Origin: Saccopteryx bilineata
Lineage: Eukaryota; Chordata; Mammalia; Chiroptera; Emballonuridae
Direction of reading: 5' to 3'
Length of the DNA stretch: 64,000 nt
Assembly (NCBI RefSeq): GCF_036850765.1
Contig: NC_089492.1
Location: 201,158,276-201,222,275 of the forward strand
Made by a program: the position numbers and the translations under genes. This document shows, piece after piece, positions 21,071 through 33,339 of this stretch (positions within the stretch are counted from its first letter, which is position 1; the number at the start of each line of letters is the position of its first letter). A model generated the notes under the pieces. That model was not told the origin of the DNA and searched no databases. It saw only the letters and a list, made by a program, of their open reading frames with translations.

Positions 21071-21716
21071 AGCTCATGGACCCCTTTTGGGATGGGATCC
21101 TCAGAGCCATCTGCCTTTTCAGGAGTAACTCAATTCCCTACTCCCTTTTGAAGTCTTGCCCAGTAAAGACCTCACAGCCCTCATTGTAGTTGCTCAGTTG
21201 CCCTGACTCTTCTAGGGGCAGGCAGATGGGTTCAGAGCTTCCAGGACCTGGTCAGCAAGTGCTGGGGTGAAAAACAAGCATTTAGAATTTCAGGCCTTAT
21301 CTGGTTGCAGGTGCCCTGCTGACTTAATCGAGGGCCCAGATTTAGATCAGTGCAGGGGCACCAAATGTACTCTTGGGGTTTGGCTTTTTATAAAGCATAC
21401 AGGGCCTGTGCTAGATGCCAAGTGTCCTCAGGGGCTATGCTCCTCTGCCTGTGCTCCTCACTTGCAGAGAGTAACTGCACCCAATAAGAAGAGGATCAAT
21501 GGGAAGTCACTAACCTTAGGAACAGTGCAGAGATGGGAGAAAGGGCTAGTGAACTCTGTGCTCTCTGTTCCAGCTATGAACAAGCACTGAGCCAAGGGTC
21601 AGTTCCAATTTCTGTCCCTGGCTGCATCTGACCTGTAGCCAACTGGCCTTGGCATAAGGAGGCACCCAGCAAGGAGAGCCAAGATTCTCTCCAAAATGTT
21701 GGGGTATTCTCTAGGA

Positions 21717-22013
21717 CAGTGGTCCCCAACCTTTTTTGGGCCACGGACCGGTTTAATGTCAGAAAATATTTTCACGGACCGGCCTTTAGGGTGGGATGGA
21801 TAAATGTATCACGTGACCAAGACAAGTGTCAAGAGTGAGCCTTAGACGGATGTAACAGAGGGAATCTGGTCATTTTTAAAAAATAAAACATTGTTCAGAC
21901 TTAAATATAAATAAAATGGAAATAATGTAAGTTATTTATTCTTTCTCTGCAGACCAGTACCAAATGGCCCACGGACCAGTACCGGTCCACAGCCCAGGGG
22001 TTGGGGACCACTG
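21717..22013 (+). mobile_element. hAT miniature element of the CAGTGGTCCCC family, copy 1
   Basis: Starts CAGTGGTCCCCAACC and ends GGTTGGGGACCACTG. Perfect 8-bp duplication CTCTAGGA (21709-21716, 22014-22021). The subterminal part repeats ACCGGT-type motifs on both sides. 297 bp, no coding capacity. Confidence 0.95.
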
Positions 22014-22290
22014 CTCTAGGATACAGATGCATGACACCATAGGGTCCTCAAGTTCTCCTCACAGCACAGCTGCAAGCTTCTCAGCTCACTCAGCATCATA
22101 ATTAGGTTCCACTAAATTGTCTCTTTACCTGCTATCCACTTCATGCCCAGACCCCCTCACTAAAGCTGCTGTAGAACACTTGACCTTGAGCAAAGGGCTT
22201 CCTTGCACTCCCTCTAAAATACTTGTGTTACTGAAAACCCTACGTGAGCTGACTTGCTGCACAGAATTCTTGAGTTTGAATGGTTTATAT

Positions 22291-22586
22291 CAGTGGTCCC
22301 CAACCTTTTTTGGGCCATGGACCGGTTTAATGTCAGAAAATATTTTCACGGACCAGCCTTTAGGGTGGGACGGATAAATGTATCACGTGACCAAGACAAG
22401 CATCAAGAGTGAGTCTTAGACGAATGTAAGAGAGGGAATCTGGTCATTTTTAAAAAATAAAACATCGTTCAGACTTAAATATAAATAAAACAGAAATAAT
22501 GTAAGTTATTTATTCTTTCTCTGTGGACTGGTACCAAATGGCCCACAGACCGGTACTGGTCCATGGCCCGGGGTTGAGGACCACTG
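22291..22586 (+). mobile_element. hAT miniature element of the CAGTGGTCCCC family, copy 2
   Basis: Same family and orientation as the copy 277 bp to its left, ending GGTTGAGGACCACTG. It has its own perfect 8-bp duplication GTTTATAT (22283-22290, 22587-22594), so it is an independent insertion and not a tandem duplication. Confidence 0.95.
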
Positions 22587-22633
22587 GTTTATATGACAAA
22601 AGATGGCCCCAGGAGAGGAGTTGAGTTTGGGGC

Positions 22634-22649
22634 CCGCCAGATGGCGCCC
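22634..22649 (+). promoter_or_regulatory. CTCF-like motif outside a repeat
   Basis: CCGCCAGATGGCGCCC fits the CTCF core pattern CCRSYAGRKGGCRSYN at every position. It lies in unique sequence between two hAT-rich stretches. Motif match only. Confidence 0.45.
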
Positions 22650-22699
22650 TTCTCTGGCAGGAACTGGAGCAGGGTGGTCACCTGCCAAGGAGACTCAGT

Positions 22700-23920
22700 T
22701 CCATTGGTATCCACCATGTCTTCTGCATCCATGAGACTGTCCTATTCTCTGTGATGAGGGGACACCCACAGCACATATTACTGAGGGGGCTATATTTCAT
22801 CTGTAAAGTAAAAGACATAGTGACATCAACAGAATAGAAACAAGGTGGGTTGATTTGTGTGAGGAGAACACGGGATGAGGGGTGAGGACAGCAGCATTTT
22901 AGTTTGGCATCCTGGTACCAAACTAGTGGTGTGTCTGGACAATCCTGGGGTTTTTTGTTTTGTTTTGTTTTTTTATCTTTGAGATTAAAATAGACTAGAA
23001 AAGATGCCCTCTGAAAAAAAAATTCCAGCACTGTTATTTTGTGATTGGCTCTTCCCTCTAATGGCTGCCTGCTATGTCATCCTTCTCTTCTCATTGATTA
23101 AAGACACCCAGCATTTTTTTTTCCCACAAACTTTCACTCTTATGAGTCTGCTGCTTTGGAAACAGATCACACATTTCATGTTCCATTAGCCTTGATGGGG
23201 TGGAATTTCTGGTATGACAGCTTTCAGCTTTAGGACAAATATGTTGGACTTAGCCTATTTTTTCAGGGGGCATCAAAGGAAAAATAAAAAGCTGAAGTGA
23301 GTACAGCAAAGAAAGTTTATGTTTCCACAGAATTTTTTTAATATCCTTTTAATACAGTCCGGTATCCACTCTAAAGTCTTCATGATCTTTGGTGATCCAT
23401 TAATATTTCAGGCATTTATTCTATGTCCAGCCACCCCTGCTATGTTGTGAGGCAGCTCTCATTTTGATCTCTGTGCTCTCGCACTGCAGCAGCACTAGCC
23501 CTTCAGGACCACTGTCTGTTACCTGATGCTGTTGATCAAGTTTGAACAAGGCTTCAGAGTTAGGTGAGGAGAGGCATAGCTAGACAAGTAGCTGCTTTCC
23601 TGAACTGTTCTGCAATAGCCATCTTCTTTGGGGGCTGGGCTAGTGACAATCAAGGGAAGGCAACACAGTGAGTAAGAAAGCTCCCTAACCTTTTGGGAAC
23701 AAGGGCAAAATCAGGTAGCCTTGGCAAGAACCTCAAATCTTGGGGGTTCTGTACACACCTGAAAACTAAGGAGATTGGATTAGATGATGTCTTATGTCCC
23801 ACCAGTACTGCAAACAATAATGGCACTATTTAGTGTCTGGATCCCTGGTTTGACATTTAAGATGTCAAATTCTTTCAGATCATCACTTTAGTGGGGTAAC
23901 TGCATTATCTCACTGCTTAA
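22700..23920. other. Non-coding stretch, nothing recognised
   Basis: No exon, RNA gene or clear repeat identified apart from short T and A runs (about 22,951 and 23,020). Open stretches are short and lack family motifs. Confidence 0.5.
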
Positions 23921-23967
23921 GTAGAGTGCTCCTCAGCCCTCACAGTGCATTAGAATCACCTGTGGGG

Positions 23968-24113
23968 GCTCTGGTTGGTTGGTTCAGTGGTCGGGCATCA
24001 GCCCAGTGTGTGGATGTCCCAGGTTTGATTCCTGGTCAGGGCACACAGGAGAAGTGACCATCTGCTTCTCCACCCTTCCCCCTCCCCCTTATCTCTCTCT
24101 CTCTTCCCCTCCT
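23968..24113 (+). mobile_element. Truncated tRNA SINE, type A
   Basis: Head GGCTCTGGTTGGTTGGTTC, B box GGTTTGATTCC, GAAGTGACCATCTGCTTCTC and a pyrimidine tract ending TTCCCCTCCTGCA. The 3' half is missing. A MER5A-like fragment (CAGTGCATTAGAATCACCTG) lies immediately to the left. Confidence 0.85.
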
Positions 24114-24351
24114 GCATTGCATTTGGTTGCTATGTAACCTTTAGTCTTTTTCAATCTAGAAACAATCACTTTATCTTTTCCCCCATGACAGTGACTTTTG
24201 GAAATTTACCAGGACAGCTGTCTAGTAGAGTGTACATTATGGGTTATTATTAACATATTTTTCCTTTTATCTCCTTTCTAATTTATTGCCTGAAGTGGGT
24301 TTATTTATTAATTTATTTTGAAAAAATAACGAAAGATTTTTTAAAAAATAC

Positions 24352-24722
24352 TTTTTTTTTTTAATTTTTCCGAAGTTAGAAGCAGGGATACAGTCAGACA
24401 GACTCCCGCATTTGCCCGACCGGGATCCACCCGGCATGCCCACTAAGGGGCAATGCTCTGCCCATTTGGGGCATTGCTCCATTGCAGCCGGAGCCATTTT
24501 AGCACCTGAGGTGGAGGACATGAAGCCATCCTCAGCACCCAGGCCAATTTTGCTCCATTGGAGCCTTGGCTACAGGAGAGGAAGGGAGAGATAGAGAGAA
24601 GGGAGAAGGGGAAGGGTGGAGAAGCAGATGGGTGCTTCTCCTGTGTGCCCTGGCCAGGAATCAAACCTGGGACATCTACACACTGGGCCGGTGCTCTACC
24701 ACTGAGCAAACTGGCCAGGGCC
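24352..24722 (-). mobile_element. tRNA SINE, type A
   Basis: T-tract at left, TTTTTCCGAAGTTAGAAGCA, and head CTGGCCAGGGCC at right. Target duplication AAAAAATAC (24343-24351, 24723-24731). Confidence 0.92.
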
Positions 24723-24732
24723 AAAAAATACC

Positions 24733-25898
24733 TTTTTTTATTTCACTTTCTGGTGGTGCTAGGAGACTGTTTAATAGGGGTGAGGGATGAAGAGTGGGGG
24801 TTCTCAACAAAGAAAAAAGAGCCAGGAGTCCACAATTTCTACTCTGTGACAGAGCATAGATCATCAGAAACCTCCCACTCCAGTTAGCCAATGCTCCCAT
24901 GATCCTGCAGGAGGCCAGACAAACGACCTGAGACATCCTGTACGCTCTCAAGGTCGGTGTGCTGAACCAAAGATTTGTACTAAATCTTGTTTTTACCATC
25001 AAAGAACCTGACCATATCGGCAATGACTACATCCTATAGACCCAGAGAGGCAGTGAAGAATATGTGGAACGGCTATAACATTTTCATCCCAACTGGGGTA
25101 CTTTTCAGACTGAAAGGGATGCTATTAATCATTGAATCAAGAGGCCAATTGTAAACTGAGTATCCTAGGTAAATGGGGTGTTTAGCCACTCAAAGAATTA
25201 GGGAGGTGAAGGTCTTGTTTTGGAGACACAAAGGAAGAGTTTCTCAGAACTGATGCTGAGGAGGTTTTCCTAAGCCACACCAATGTTTCTTCACAGAAGA
25301 CTGGTTCACACTGCTGGTGCCAAATGTCCAGTTCACACCCCCTGCCACCCTCACCAGGATGGCTCTATGCCTACCATCTATGGGACACACCAGTTCTGCT
25401 GGTGCATGAAGGCACAGAGAACTCTGTCTTGTCTGGGAGTTCAAACCAAGGAGGTTTTGTTTGCTTTATTTACATCTAAACATTTAGATGTTTATTCACC
25501 ACTTTAAAATAGTGTGGTTGAGAGAGAAAAGTATGAGGCTAAATTTCAGGAGAAAAGAGTATTTAAATGGACAAGGGGTTAGTCAAATTCTTGAATGACC
25601 AACACAGCATGGGCACTAACCAAGCAGAAGAGAATGAGTGCTGTCCTGGTGTTTCATCTCATAGAGTTGATTTGCTGGCCAGTTGTCTGGCATTACCTTT
25701 AGTGGGTGGGTCATGAAGAGAAGGGGTGCAACTCAAAGGCTTGGGAGCCACAGCAAAGTATCTACCACTACTGACTTAGTCAATATTCTACAATCCATTG
25801 TGCCCAGTGGGTACATACCAGCTGAATGTTAGCCCAGCTAAGTATAGTGTTTTCTAACAGGTTCATTCATAATCCTAGCACTGCTTTTTGGGGGGTTT
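24733..25898. other. Non-coding stretch, nothing recognised
   Basis: No supported gene or repeat. The stretch is unique-looking intergenic sequence between a SINE and a fold-back hAT element. Confidence 0.45.
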
Positions 25899-25906
25899 AT
25901 CTAGGA

Positions 25907-26146
25907 CCGTGATGGCAAACCTTTTTTAAAAACTGCCCACTTTTGCAGTGCTGGTCAACCTGGTCCCGCCTGTCCACTAGTGGGCGGTCCAGCTTTCATG
26001 GTGGGCCAATCTTGGCGCCGTTTGGTTTTGGTTGCTCCCCGCTACCACCCACCATGAAAGCTGGAACCCCTGCTAGTGGACGGGAGGGACCAGGTTGACC
26101 AGCACTGCAAAAGTGGGCAGTTTTTAAAAAAGGTTTGCCATCACGG
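25907..26146. mobile_element. Fold-back hAT miniature element, copy B
   Basis: Starts CCGTGATGGCAAACCTTTTT and ends AAAAAGGTTTGCCATCACGG. The arms remain complementary for about 85 bp, including CTGCCCACTTTTGCAGTGCT and CATGGTGGG/CCCACCATG. Flanks ATCTAGGA (25899-25906) and ATCTAGAA (26147-26154) match at 7 of 8. Same family as 3578-3793. Confidence 0.9.
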
Positions 26147-27303
26147 ATCTAGAAAGTGTACCTGAGGAAATGGAAGGTACTGTGTCAAATGGAAACATAT
26201 ATACATCATCCAGGATGAAAGGCAAGAAAAGATCAGTGGAAAAAGGAAAAAAGAACCATTTTGGTATTTTGTAAGTAGTTGTGTACCAACTCTAAGTGGC
26301 TTTAATATATGGATTCAACCTTAAGAAGGCCCTCCAAAACATGTTATTGGTTAAGAAAACACCAATTTCCTGCAAGGGGTTACTAAGCAACAGTTGTAAA
26401 GTTAAATATGTGTTTTAGAAATAAGTCGTGTAGTATCCCAGCAAATATCTGTGACTGACTGCATCGTGCTGGGTGGGGAGGCACATAGGTTTGCAAGGAG
26501 ATAAACCCAGGTGCAGAATCTGGGTATCCCTGCCCTTCTCCCTGAGTCTAGGTCTGGGGTGGGGTGAGGGTCACAGGAGGTCTCTTCCACCTCTACCTAT
26601 CCTTTATTGGCCATGTCCAATCTGCAAACAACTCCTTCAACATCTGTTCTTTAGTGTTCAAGTAAGATGTCCTTCAGGTGGACTTCCTGAGTACTTTCCT
26701 CCTCCACTCAGGTGCAGTGACTTTACACTGTGCTCCCAGATCCTCCTAGGCTTCCGCTACTGTGGAACTCACTACCCAACTGAATACACCTGTTGACATG
26801 CACCTGCACCCCCACCCCTAGATGCTTAGTGACAGGTCTTGACAAAGCAGCCTAGACAGGGTGAGGAAAGGGGAGGCAGTGGGGGCAACAAATTAGAACA
26901 GACCCAACTTGAACCAAAGTCTGGTCTCAGAGCTGGCCAGGGGAGTGAACGACCACTTTGGGGAAGACAATCTAGAAACATGGGCTGGAGGAATCAGCAG
27001 TAAGCTGGAATCTGGAGGAAAATGAAATAGAAGAAAGTAAAAGTTGAGGGCAGGGACCAGGTTTGAGTTAATGATCTAGGACAAAGCTCAAGGAAAGGAG
27101 TGCTCTTGACCTGTCTGAGAGCAGTAAGTAGGTGGCCCAGGTGGGCTGGCCAGGGCCTTCTGCTCCCATCTGTCACTCAGAGGGGGCCAAGCAGCTAAAC
27201 AAAGATGTGTCTGAGGAGCCCACAAGCTCCTCTTTGTGCTTGTCTCCTACCACATCCCATCAGGGTCTCCTCCACCCCCCACCGCTGAGCTCCTTCCCTG
27301 GTT

Positions 27304-27390
27304 CTGCCATTCTCTGTCCTGCCTAAGCTAAAGCCAGCCTGTCCACTCTCTGCCATTCTCTGTCCTGCCTAAGCTAAAGCCAGCCTGTCC
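27304..27390 (+). repeat. 46-bp tandem duplication
   Basis: A 41-base segment beginning CTGCCATTCTCTGTCCTGCC occurs at 27304-27344 and again, without a mismatch, at 27350-27390. A 5-bp ACTCT spacer separates the copies. The surrounding sequence is C/T-rich and non-coding. Confidence 0.9.
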
Positions 27391-28321
27391 TTTTCCCATC
27401 CATAGCCCCAGCCCTGTCTTCCCCACACTGTGGGCCAACCTGCCACCCCATGTCCATTCACCTGGCCCACAGCCCTCCACCTCCCAGCGAGGGTTCAGCA
27501 CATTCCTGTGGAGATAGTTATTCTAGTAGCCAGTTACAAAATGAGGACCTGCCTATCACAGTAGGAGATATTTTTAAAGGCACATTTTCCCCCTACAAAT
27601 TATCCTTTAAAACCACCCAAAATGTGTTTCTATCTCAGTCAGGAATTGTTGGTTGAATCTGACAAAATTTTTATAACGAAAGGCTGTTTGACACTGATTA
27701 CCTGTGGTATTCTTTGGCTGCCTCATTTCTGAACCCTTTTTTCTGTTTAGAGAACCCTCACCTGGGGGAGCTGAAAAGAGCTGCGTACTTTCTCAGCTTC
27801 CCTTGATGCTATAGGATGGGCATGTACGTAGGCCAATCAGATGCACCCACCTCAGGTTTTGAGTCAAAAGCCAGCGGTAGAAGGAAGCAGAGATGGGTGA
27901 ATCTCCTTTGAGGATGGCGGTAAGGAGAGCAACACTCAGTTTCCAGGAGCAGAAGCAGCAGCCGGGGAGGCACCAGCACCCAGGGGCCAGGGTGTTGGGT
28001 CAGGGACACAGCAGTCATGTGGCACAATTTCTCCTGCAGCTCTCCTCAGCTTCTGGTTGTCCTGCCCTTTCTCCAAGCCTGGGTCGAGACTATCCTTGTG
28101 ATAAATTTCCTTTCTGCTTAAATCAGCCAGTTGTTTCTGTAGTTTGCACCTGTTCCTTGAAACATTTCATTACGGCAGGCAATGCAGCCCAGCGGCAAAG
28201 GGGCTGGACCCGGGCAGGGGCTGGAGCCTCCAGGACCAGTCTCTACAGCTGGCTTCCCCATCTGCAGTCATCATGGTCTCAGATTCTGCTTCTCTCTGTA
28301 CATCAAATTTATTCTCTAAAA

Positions 28322-28614
28322 CAGTGGTTCCCAACCCTCGGGCCGCGGACCGGTACCAGTCCGTGGTCCATTTGGTACCGGTCTGCAGAGAAAGAATAAA
28401 TAACTTACATTATTTCTGTTTTATTTATATTTAAGTCTGAACGATGTTTTATTTTTTAAAAATGACCAGATTCCCTCTGTTACATCTGTCTCACTCACTC
28501 TTGACTTGTCTTGGTCACGTGATACATTTATCTGTCCCACCCTAAAGGCCGGTCTGTGAAAATATTTTCTGACATTAAACCGGTCCGTGGCCCAAAAAAG
28601 GTTGAGGACCACTG
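28322..28614 (-). mobile_element. hAT miniature element of the CAGTGGTCCCC family, copy 3
   Basis: Inverted relative to the pair near 22 kb. Ends CAGTGGTTCCCAACC and GGTTGAGGACCACTG with perfect 8-bp duplication CTCTAAAA (28314-28321, 28615-28622). 293 bp. Confidence 0.95.
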
Positions 28615-28974
28615 CTCTAAAAGATGAAACACTATTGAATTATAAAAGTAATATTGCCTAAATATGGAAAAATTCCATCAATTCAGAATTATACAAAGTG
28701 AAACGAAAAATCCCCCTTGGTCTCTCCGACACACTCTCTCCACAGAAGTGCTGTGAGTTGGCATTAGTGCTTAGTCAGTGCCCTGGGAAGCACTGTACAC
28801 CAGTGCGTGCTAGTGCCTATGGGGGTGGAATTTAACCTGAGCATAGTCCAGCAAGTCCATAGCCATCACTTAGCATCAGACCTTCTGGGAAGAAAGGTAA
28901 CAAATACCCCTTGGTGCTCCATTTTGGTCACTCAAATCTAAGGCAGCACCTATTTGTAAGAGATGACAGATGTA

Positions 28975-29420
28975 ACCAATCATTCATTCATTCAACAAAC
29001 ATTTATTGGATGCCTACTATGTGCCAGGCATTGTCCCAGTCCCTCGGTGAACATTTTTGCCTTCATGAAGCTAGGAAGGGGACAGACAATACACATGTCA
29101 AATAGCAGAAGTGTATACTACATTAGATAGGCAGAGTTGTCATGGGGGTAGGGTCGGTAGCAGAGGTGCTGGGGAAAGTGGGTGGTCAAAGCCTCAATGA
29201 TAGAGGAAGCTGGTACCAAGGGGGAAGGAAACAAATACATGGGTTTCTGAAGAAGCGCTTTCCAGGCAGAGAGAACAGCCAATGCAAAACCCCAGAGGCA
29301 TGGCTGTGCCTGGCATCTCCAAGGTCCAGCAGGAGTCAGGCTGCTGGAGTGGAAGGACTTTAGAGAAGCCACATGGACCTTCTTTCCCAGTACAACTTTG
29401 GCTCGTGATCTGAGTGAAAA
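28975..29420 (+). repeat. Ancient L2-type LINE fragment
   Basis: AACAAACATTTATTGGATGC, TACTATGTGCCAGGCATTGT and CTTCATGAAGCTAG, then a diverged stretch with TTTCCAGGCAGAGAGAACAG and CAATGCAAAACCCCAGAGG. The order follows L2 3' sequence. Confidence 0.6.
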
Positions 29421-30373
29421 GGATACCAATGCTGGTCTGAGCAGAGGATGGCCTGGCTTAATTTATGTCTGGGAGCAGGTGCAGGAGCAGACAAGAGACC
29501 ACTCAGGTGAGAAGTGACAGCAGCTCCAACCAGCGTGTCAGTTTCGAGAAGTGGTTTGAATATGCAATACGTTTTGAAGAATAGTCTAATATTTGGGGTA
29601 TGAATCTGAGAAGGAAGAACCCAGGGTGACACCAGGGCTTCCTGTTGTTGATTTATGCAATGAGCAGCTGGAGTTTATCTGAGAAGGGGCAGGGAACAGT
29701 GTTGCTCCTCACAAGGGATGTATATTAGGATTTGTATGTTGGAAGTTTGAATTTGAGATAACCATTCTTTATTCCCGAAACCTCTGTCAGTAGAACTGCG
29801 GAGGTGGTAGTTCCGGTTGTTTCAGTGCTAAACCTCCTTGGGACTGAGACTTTAACTCCTTCCTCAAAATTCAAACTTGGAAAAGCCTGCTGGACAAAGT
29901 AGCCCTGCCTAAGTCTCAGGGAAGGCCAAGCATGAAGATGGTGTCACGTGGTGCCATGAGGGTCTGCGGGGCACCAGTCTCACGCTCGGGACCCAGCTGC
30001 CCCGACCAGGTGTGTGCTTAGACATCAATGGCTGAGCACGATACGGACTTGGGGAGCTGTGACTTCAGAGTGAGCCTGGACAGCAGGGGACCACACCCCA
30101 ACAGACATTTGCACACAGGACTGAGTGGGAGCTAGCATCTGTAAAGGCAGCAGGAAAGCCTCCAGCAGCGCATCCTCTTTGTGTCCAGCTTGTTACTTAA
30201 TCCTCTTTCTAGTCTGCTGTTCCACTGCATAAGTTCCATTTTGTTTTTATATGATGAAGCAATGAGCAGAAAGCGATTATTGTTTCATTGTGTGTTTTTA
30301 TAATTCCTTAAAGGGCTGGAGCAGCCTATATAGGTACTGGCACACTTAATTGCTATTTCTGTTATTAACTTTC

Positions 30374-30777
30374 TTTTTTTTTTTTTTTTTTTTGCATTTT
30401 TCTGAAGCTGGAAACAGGGAGAGACAGTCAGACAGACTCCCGCATGCGCCCGACCGGGATCCACCCGGCACGCCCACCATGGGGCGACGCTCTGCCCACC
30501 AGGGGGCGATGCTCTGCCCATCCTGGGGGTCGCCATGTTGCGACCAGAGCCACTTTAGCGCCTGGGGCAGAGGCCACAGAGCCATCCCCAGCGCCCGGGC
30601 CATCTTTGCTCCAATGGAGCCTTGGCTGCGGGAGGGGAAGAGAGAGACAGAGAGGAAAGCGCGGCGGAGGGGTGGAGAAGCAAATGGGTGCTTCTCCTAT
30701 GTGCCCTGGCCGGGAATCGAACCCGGGTCCTCCGCACGCTAGGCCGACGCTCTACCGCTGAGCCAACCGGCCAGGGC
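30374..30777 (-). mobile_element. tRNA SINE, type A (young-looking)
   Basis: A 15-bp perfect target duplication CTGTTATTAACTTTC (30359-30373, 30778-30792), long T-tract, and head CAACCGGCCAGGGC. It contains two CCACC-GGGGCGA units at about 30475-30510. It closely resembles the copies at 15,686 and 36,045. Confidence 0.96.
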
Positions 30778-30799
30778 CTGTTATTAACTTTCAATGCCC

Positions 30800-32660
30800 T
30801 TTCTTTTAGTCATCTGCTTTACCTTTTTTCTCTCTGCAGGGCAGTTCTCTGCTCTGGGTAACAATGGGGTGCCAACATGGCTGCCTAGAAGAAGCCTGTT
30901 CAAGTGTCAACATAGACTAACGGGGATTTCTGAGGCCACTTCCAAATGTGTGGGAGAGATCGTCACCTAACTAATCTGATAGATCTAGTTTCTGCCCTGG
31001 GCCAATAAACTCTGGCGGAAAGGGTCAATTCATTTGACCCACTGCCCTCAGCCTGGATAGGTTCTTTGATACACAGAGATGTGGGGGCATTGAGAAAATG
31101 ATGATGGAAGAAATGACAGGCAGCTCCAATATGCTTCATAGCAAGGGTGTATCTTATAGATGATGCCAGAGATGGAAGTTTGCCTTGCTACTCATGGTGG
31201 TCACCAGTCTTATCCATAAGTAGCCAAGTCAGTGGCTTGGACTTAACCAGTAGGTAATTAGGAAATTATGTTTTTGAGCAGGGAGAGGACATCTGCAAGG
31301 TGATGCTTTAGGAATTTTATTCTGACAGTGCGTGTTAGATAGGGAGGCAGGAAGGGAAAGAAGGAATATTCAGCTGGAAAGACACTCTAACAACAAACCA
31401 CAAGGCAAAAAAAAAAAAAAAAGGCAGTTGTCATGCAGAAATGGAAAACAGACCATCAGCGGTACATTCGGGTGGTGTTGTGAGTGAATGTGAACTCATC
31501 CTGTTAGGGAACAGACACAGCTCAAAAGACACAGTGTTATTTTATTAGAGTTAAATAATAAAATTAAATTAAATGTCGCAGCTTAGCACCCAATACAAAA
31601 ACACTAACAATTCAAACCTTAGCAGTTACCCACATTAACTGACTCATCTCAACACTTGGGAGCTCAGCAATTTCATGTCCAATCAACTATTATATACATT
31701 TGGGTCTTAATTAGTACTAATGTAGCTTGATTAAAATGTAGCTATTTTTCTTATTAATTTTGCTCTTAAATTGTTGTTGTTGTTATTTTGTTGACCTTCA
31801 CATTAACCATCCTCACTCACTTAAAACCCTGTATTTAGAATGACAGACCTTTTGTACAATTCACTCTTGGCTTTACCACCAAATCTGATCAATGTTGTTT
31901 GTTATAGTTTTGTGATATCATGATTATGCCATTGGGTCTCAGGTTAGGGTGTGAGTGAGAATGTGGTAAGCATACCCATAAGGGAACAAAAGCCTCTTGG
32001 AAGAACAGGTCATACCTAACTAACCACACCTCTGTTGTCATACTGAAAAAACCAGTGTATTTATGAGACAGCTGTCATAAAAAGTGTCTGATTCAGAACT
32101 GGAAAAAAATGTAAGATTGAGGAAGGAAAAATATAGGGAAATAAACTGGTCATGAATTTCAACCTAGCAGTTTCCAAAAGCACTGAGAAATACAAACCCT
32201 CCAACATTTTCTTGATGGGAACTTTTACAAGATCAGATACAGCTAAGTTGGCAGGGAAAGTAAAGGTCAAACAAGAGAGAGGAAACACTCTGGAATGAGT
32301 CCCCTCTCCATGAAGGTTAAGGACAAACTCGCTGTGTGGTTGAAGATGCCATCTGTGTGAGAGATGTAAGAGAGACAGCGCTGACCTCAGGCACTGTTTG
32401 CATAGCCCTTGCCAGGATGCCAGGTAAATCAGTGGCCACTGAGTTAGACTAAAACTCTGTGAACACAAACCAGTGGGTAAGAACGAGATCCTGGACCACA
32501 GCCTGCCCCATGCAAACACAAGAGTGGCCTTTGTGTCTGCTCTGTCTCCTCTCCCTCTCTTCAATGTCCTTCTTTAAAAACCACCAGCCCCAAGCTTTTG
32601 AAACTCCATGCTTGTCCTGTCTAGAGAATTTCTCATGTTCCAAGTTCTACTCCCCTTTCT
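30800..32660. other. Non-coding stretch with weak L2-like pieces
   Basis: Around 31,200-31,350 a segment with TTTTGAGCAGGGAGAGGACA recalls an L2-type fragment, and an A-run lies at 31,406-31,423. Nothing else is recognised. A 167-codon minus-strand open stretch at 32061-32564 has no domain features and uneven composition. Confidence 0.45.
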
Positions 32661-32672
32661 TTACCACCCACC

Positions 32673-33325
32673 CAGTGCTGGGATTCATCCCGTTCTCACT
32701 AGTTCAGCAGAACTGATACCTAATTTTTTGTTGAGTTTGGCGAACCAGTTGTTAAAAGGCACTTATAGTCGGGGTTCTCTCTAAGGTGGGTGCCTGGGCA
32801 GCCACCCAATGAGGAAATCACAAATTTACATTCTTTACTCTTTCTTAACATTCATCTGTGCAACAGTGTATTCTAAGCACTTGTAGTAATGTTCATTTCG
32901 TCCACAGGTGAAAAAAAATTGACAGAACTATGATTGTAATTTTTATTTATTCATTTCATAAAACTCATTATACCTTTAATGAAGTACTACATTTTAATTC
33001 CCTTGCGCTTGTTACTTCAGTAAAAAAAAAACATAATGTAAAGAGAAAAAGTGCCAAACAACCAGGGAGTAACAAGCAGTCATTGAAAATATCTTTAAAT
33101 AACAGTTTTATTGTATTTTTTCAGGTATCATTTAATAATTTTTTCAATAATATTTTAAAAGTCTTTCTTATAATGTAATCTAGTTTTGTGTACCTCTTTT
33201 ATTGTTCTTATTTAAGGATTAAATGCATGAAATAATAAACTACCTTTCGGCATATCATTTTTTTATACTTAAAACAGTCATTAGAGCAGAGAACCGGTTA
33301 TTAAATTATTTTAATCCCACCACTA
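32673..33325 (+). mobile_element. hAT miniature element of the CAGTGGTGGGATTCA family, copy 2 (longer)
   Basis: Starts CAGTGCTGGGATTCATC and ends AATCCCACCACTA. Perfect 8-bp duplication CACCCACC (32665-32672, 33326-33333). At 653 bp it is about 140 bp longer than the other copies because of extra A+T-rich interior sequence around 32,925-33,075. Confidence 0.93.
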
Positions 33326-33339
33326 CACCCACCCAACTG

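Noticed and set aside
32061..32564. 167-codon minus-strand open reading
   Set aside because: No domain, no splice or promoter context, no repeat family; chance opening.
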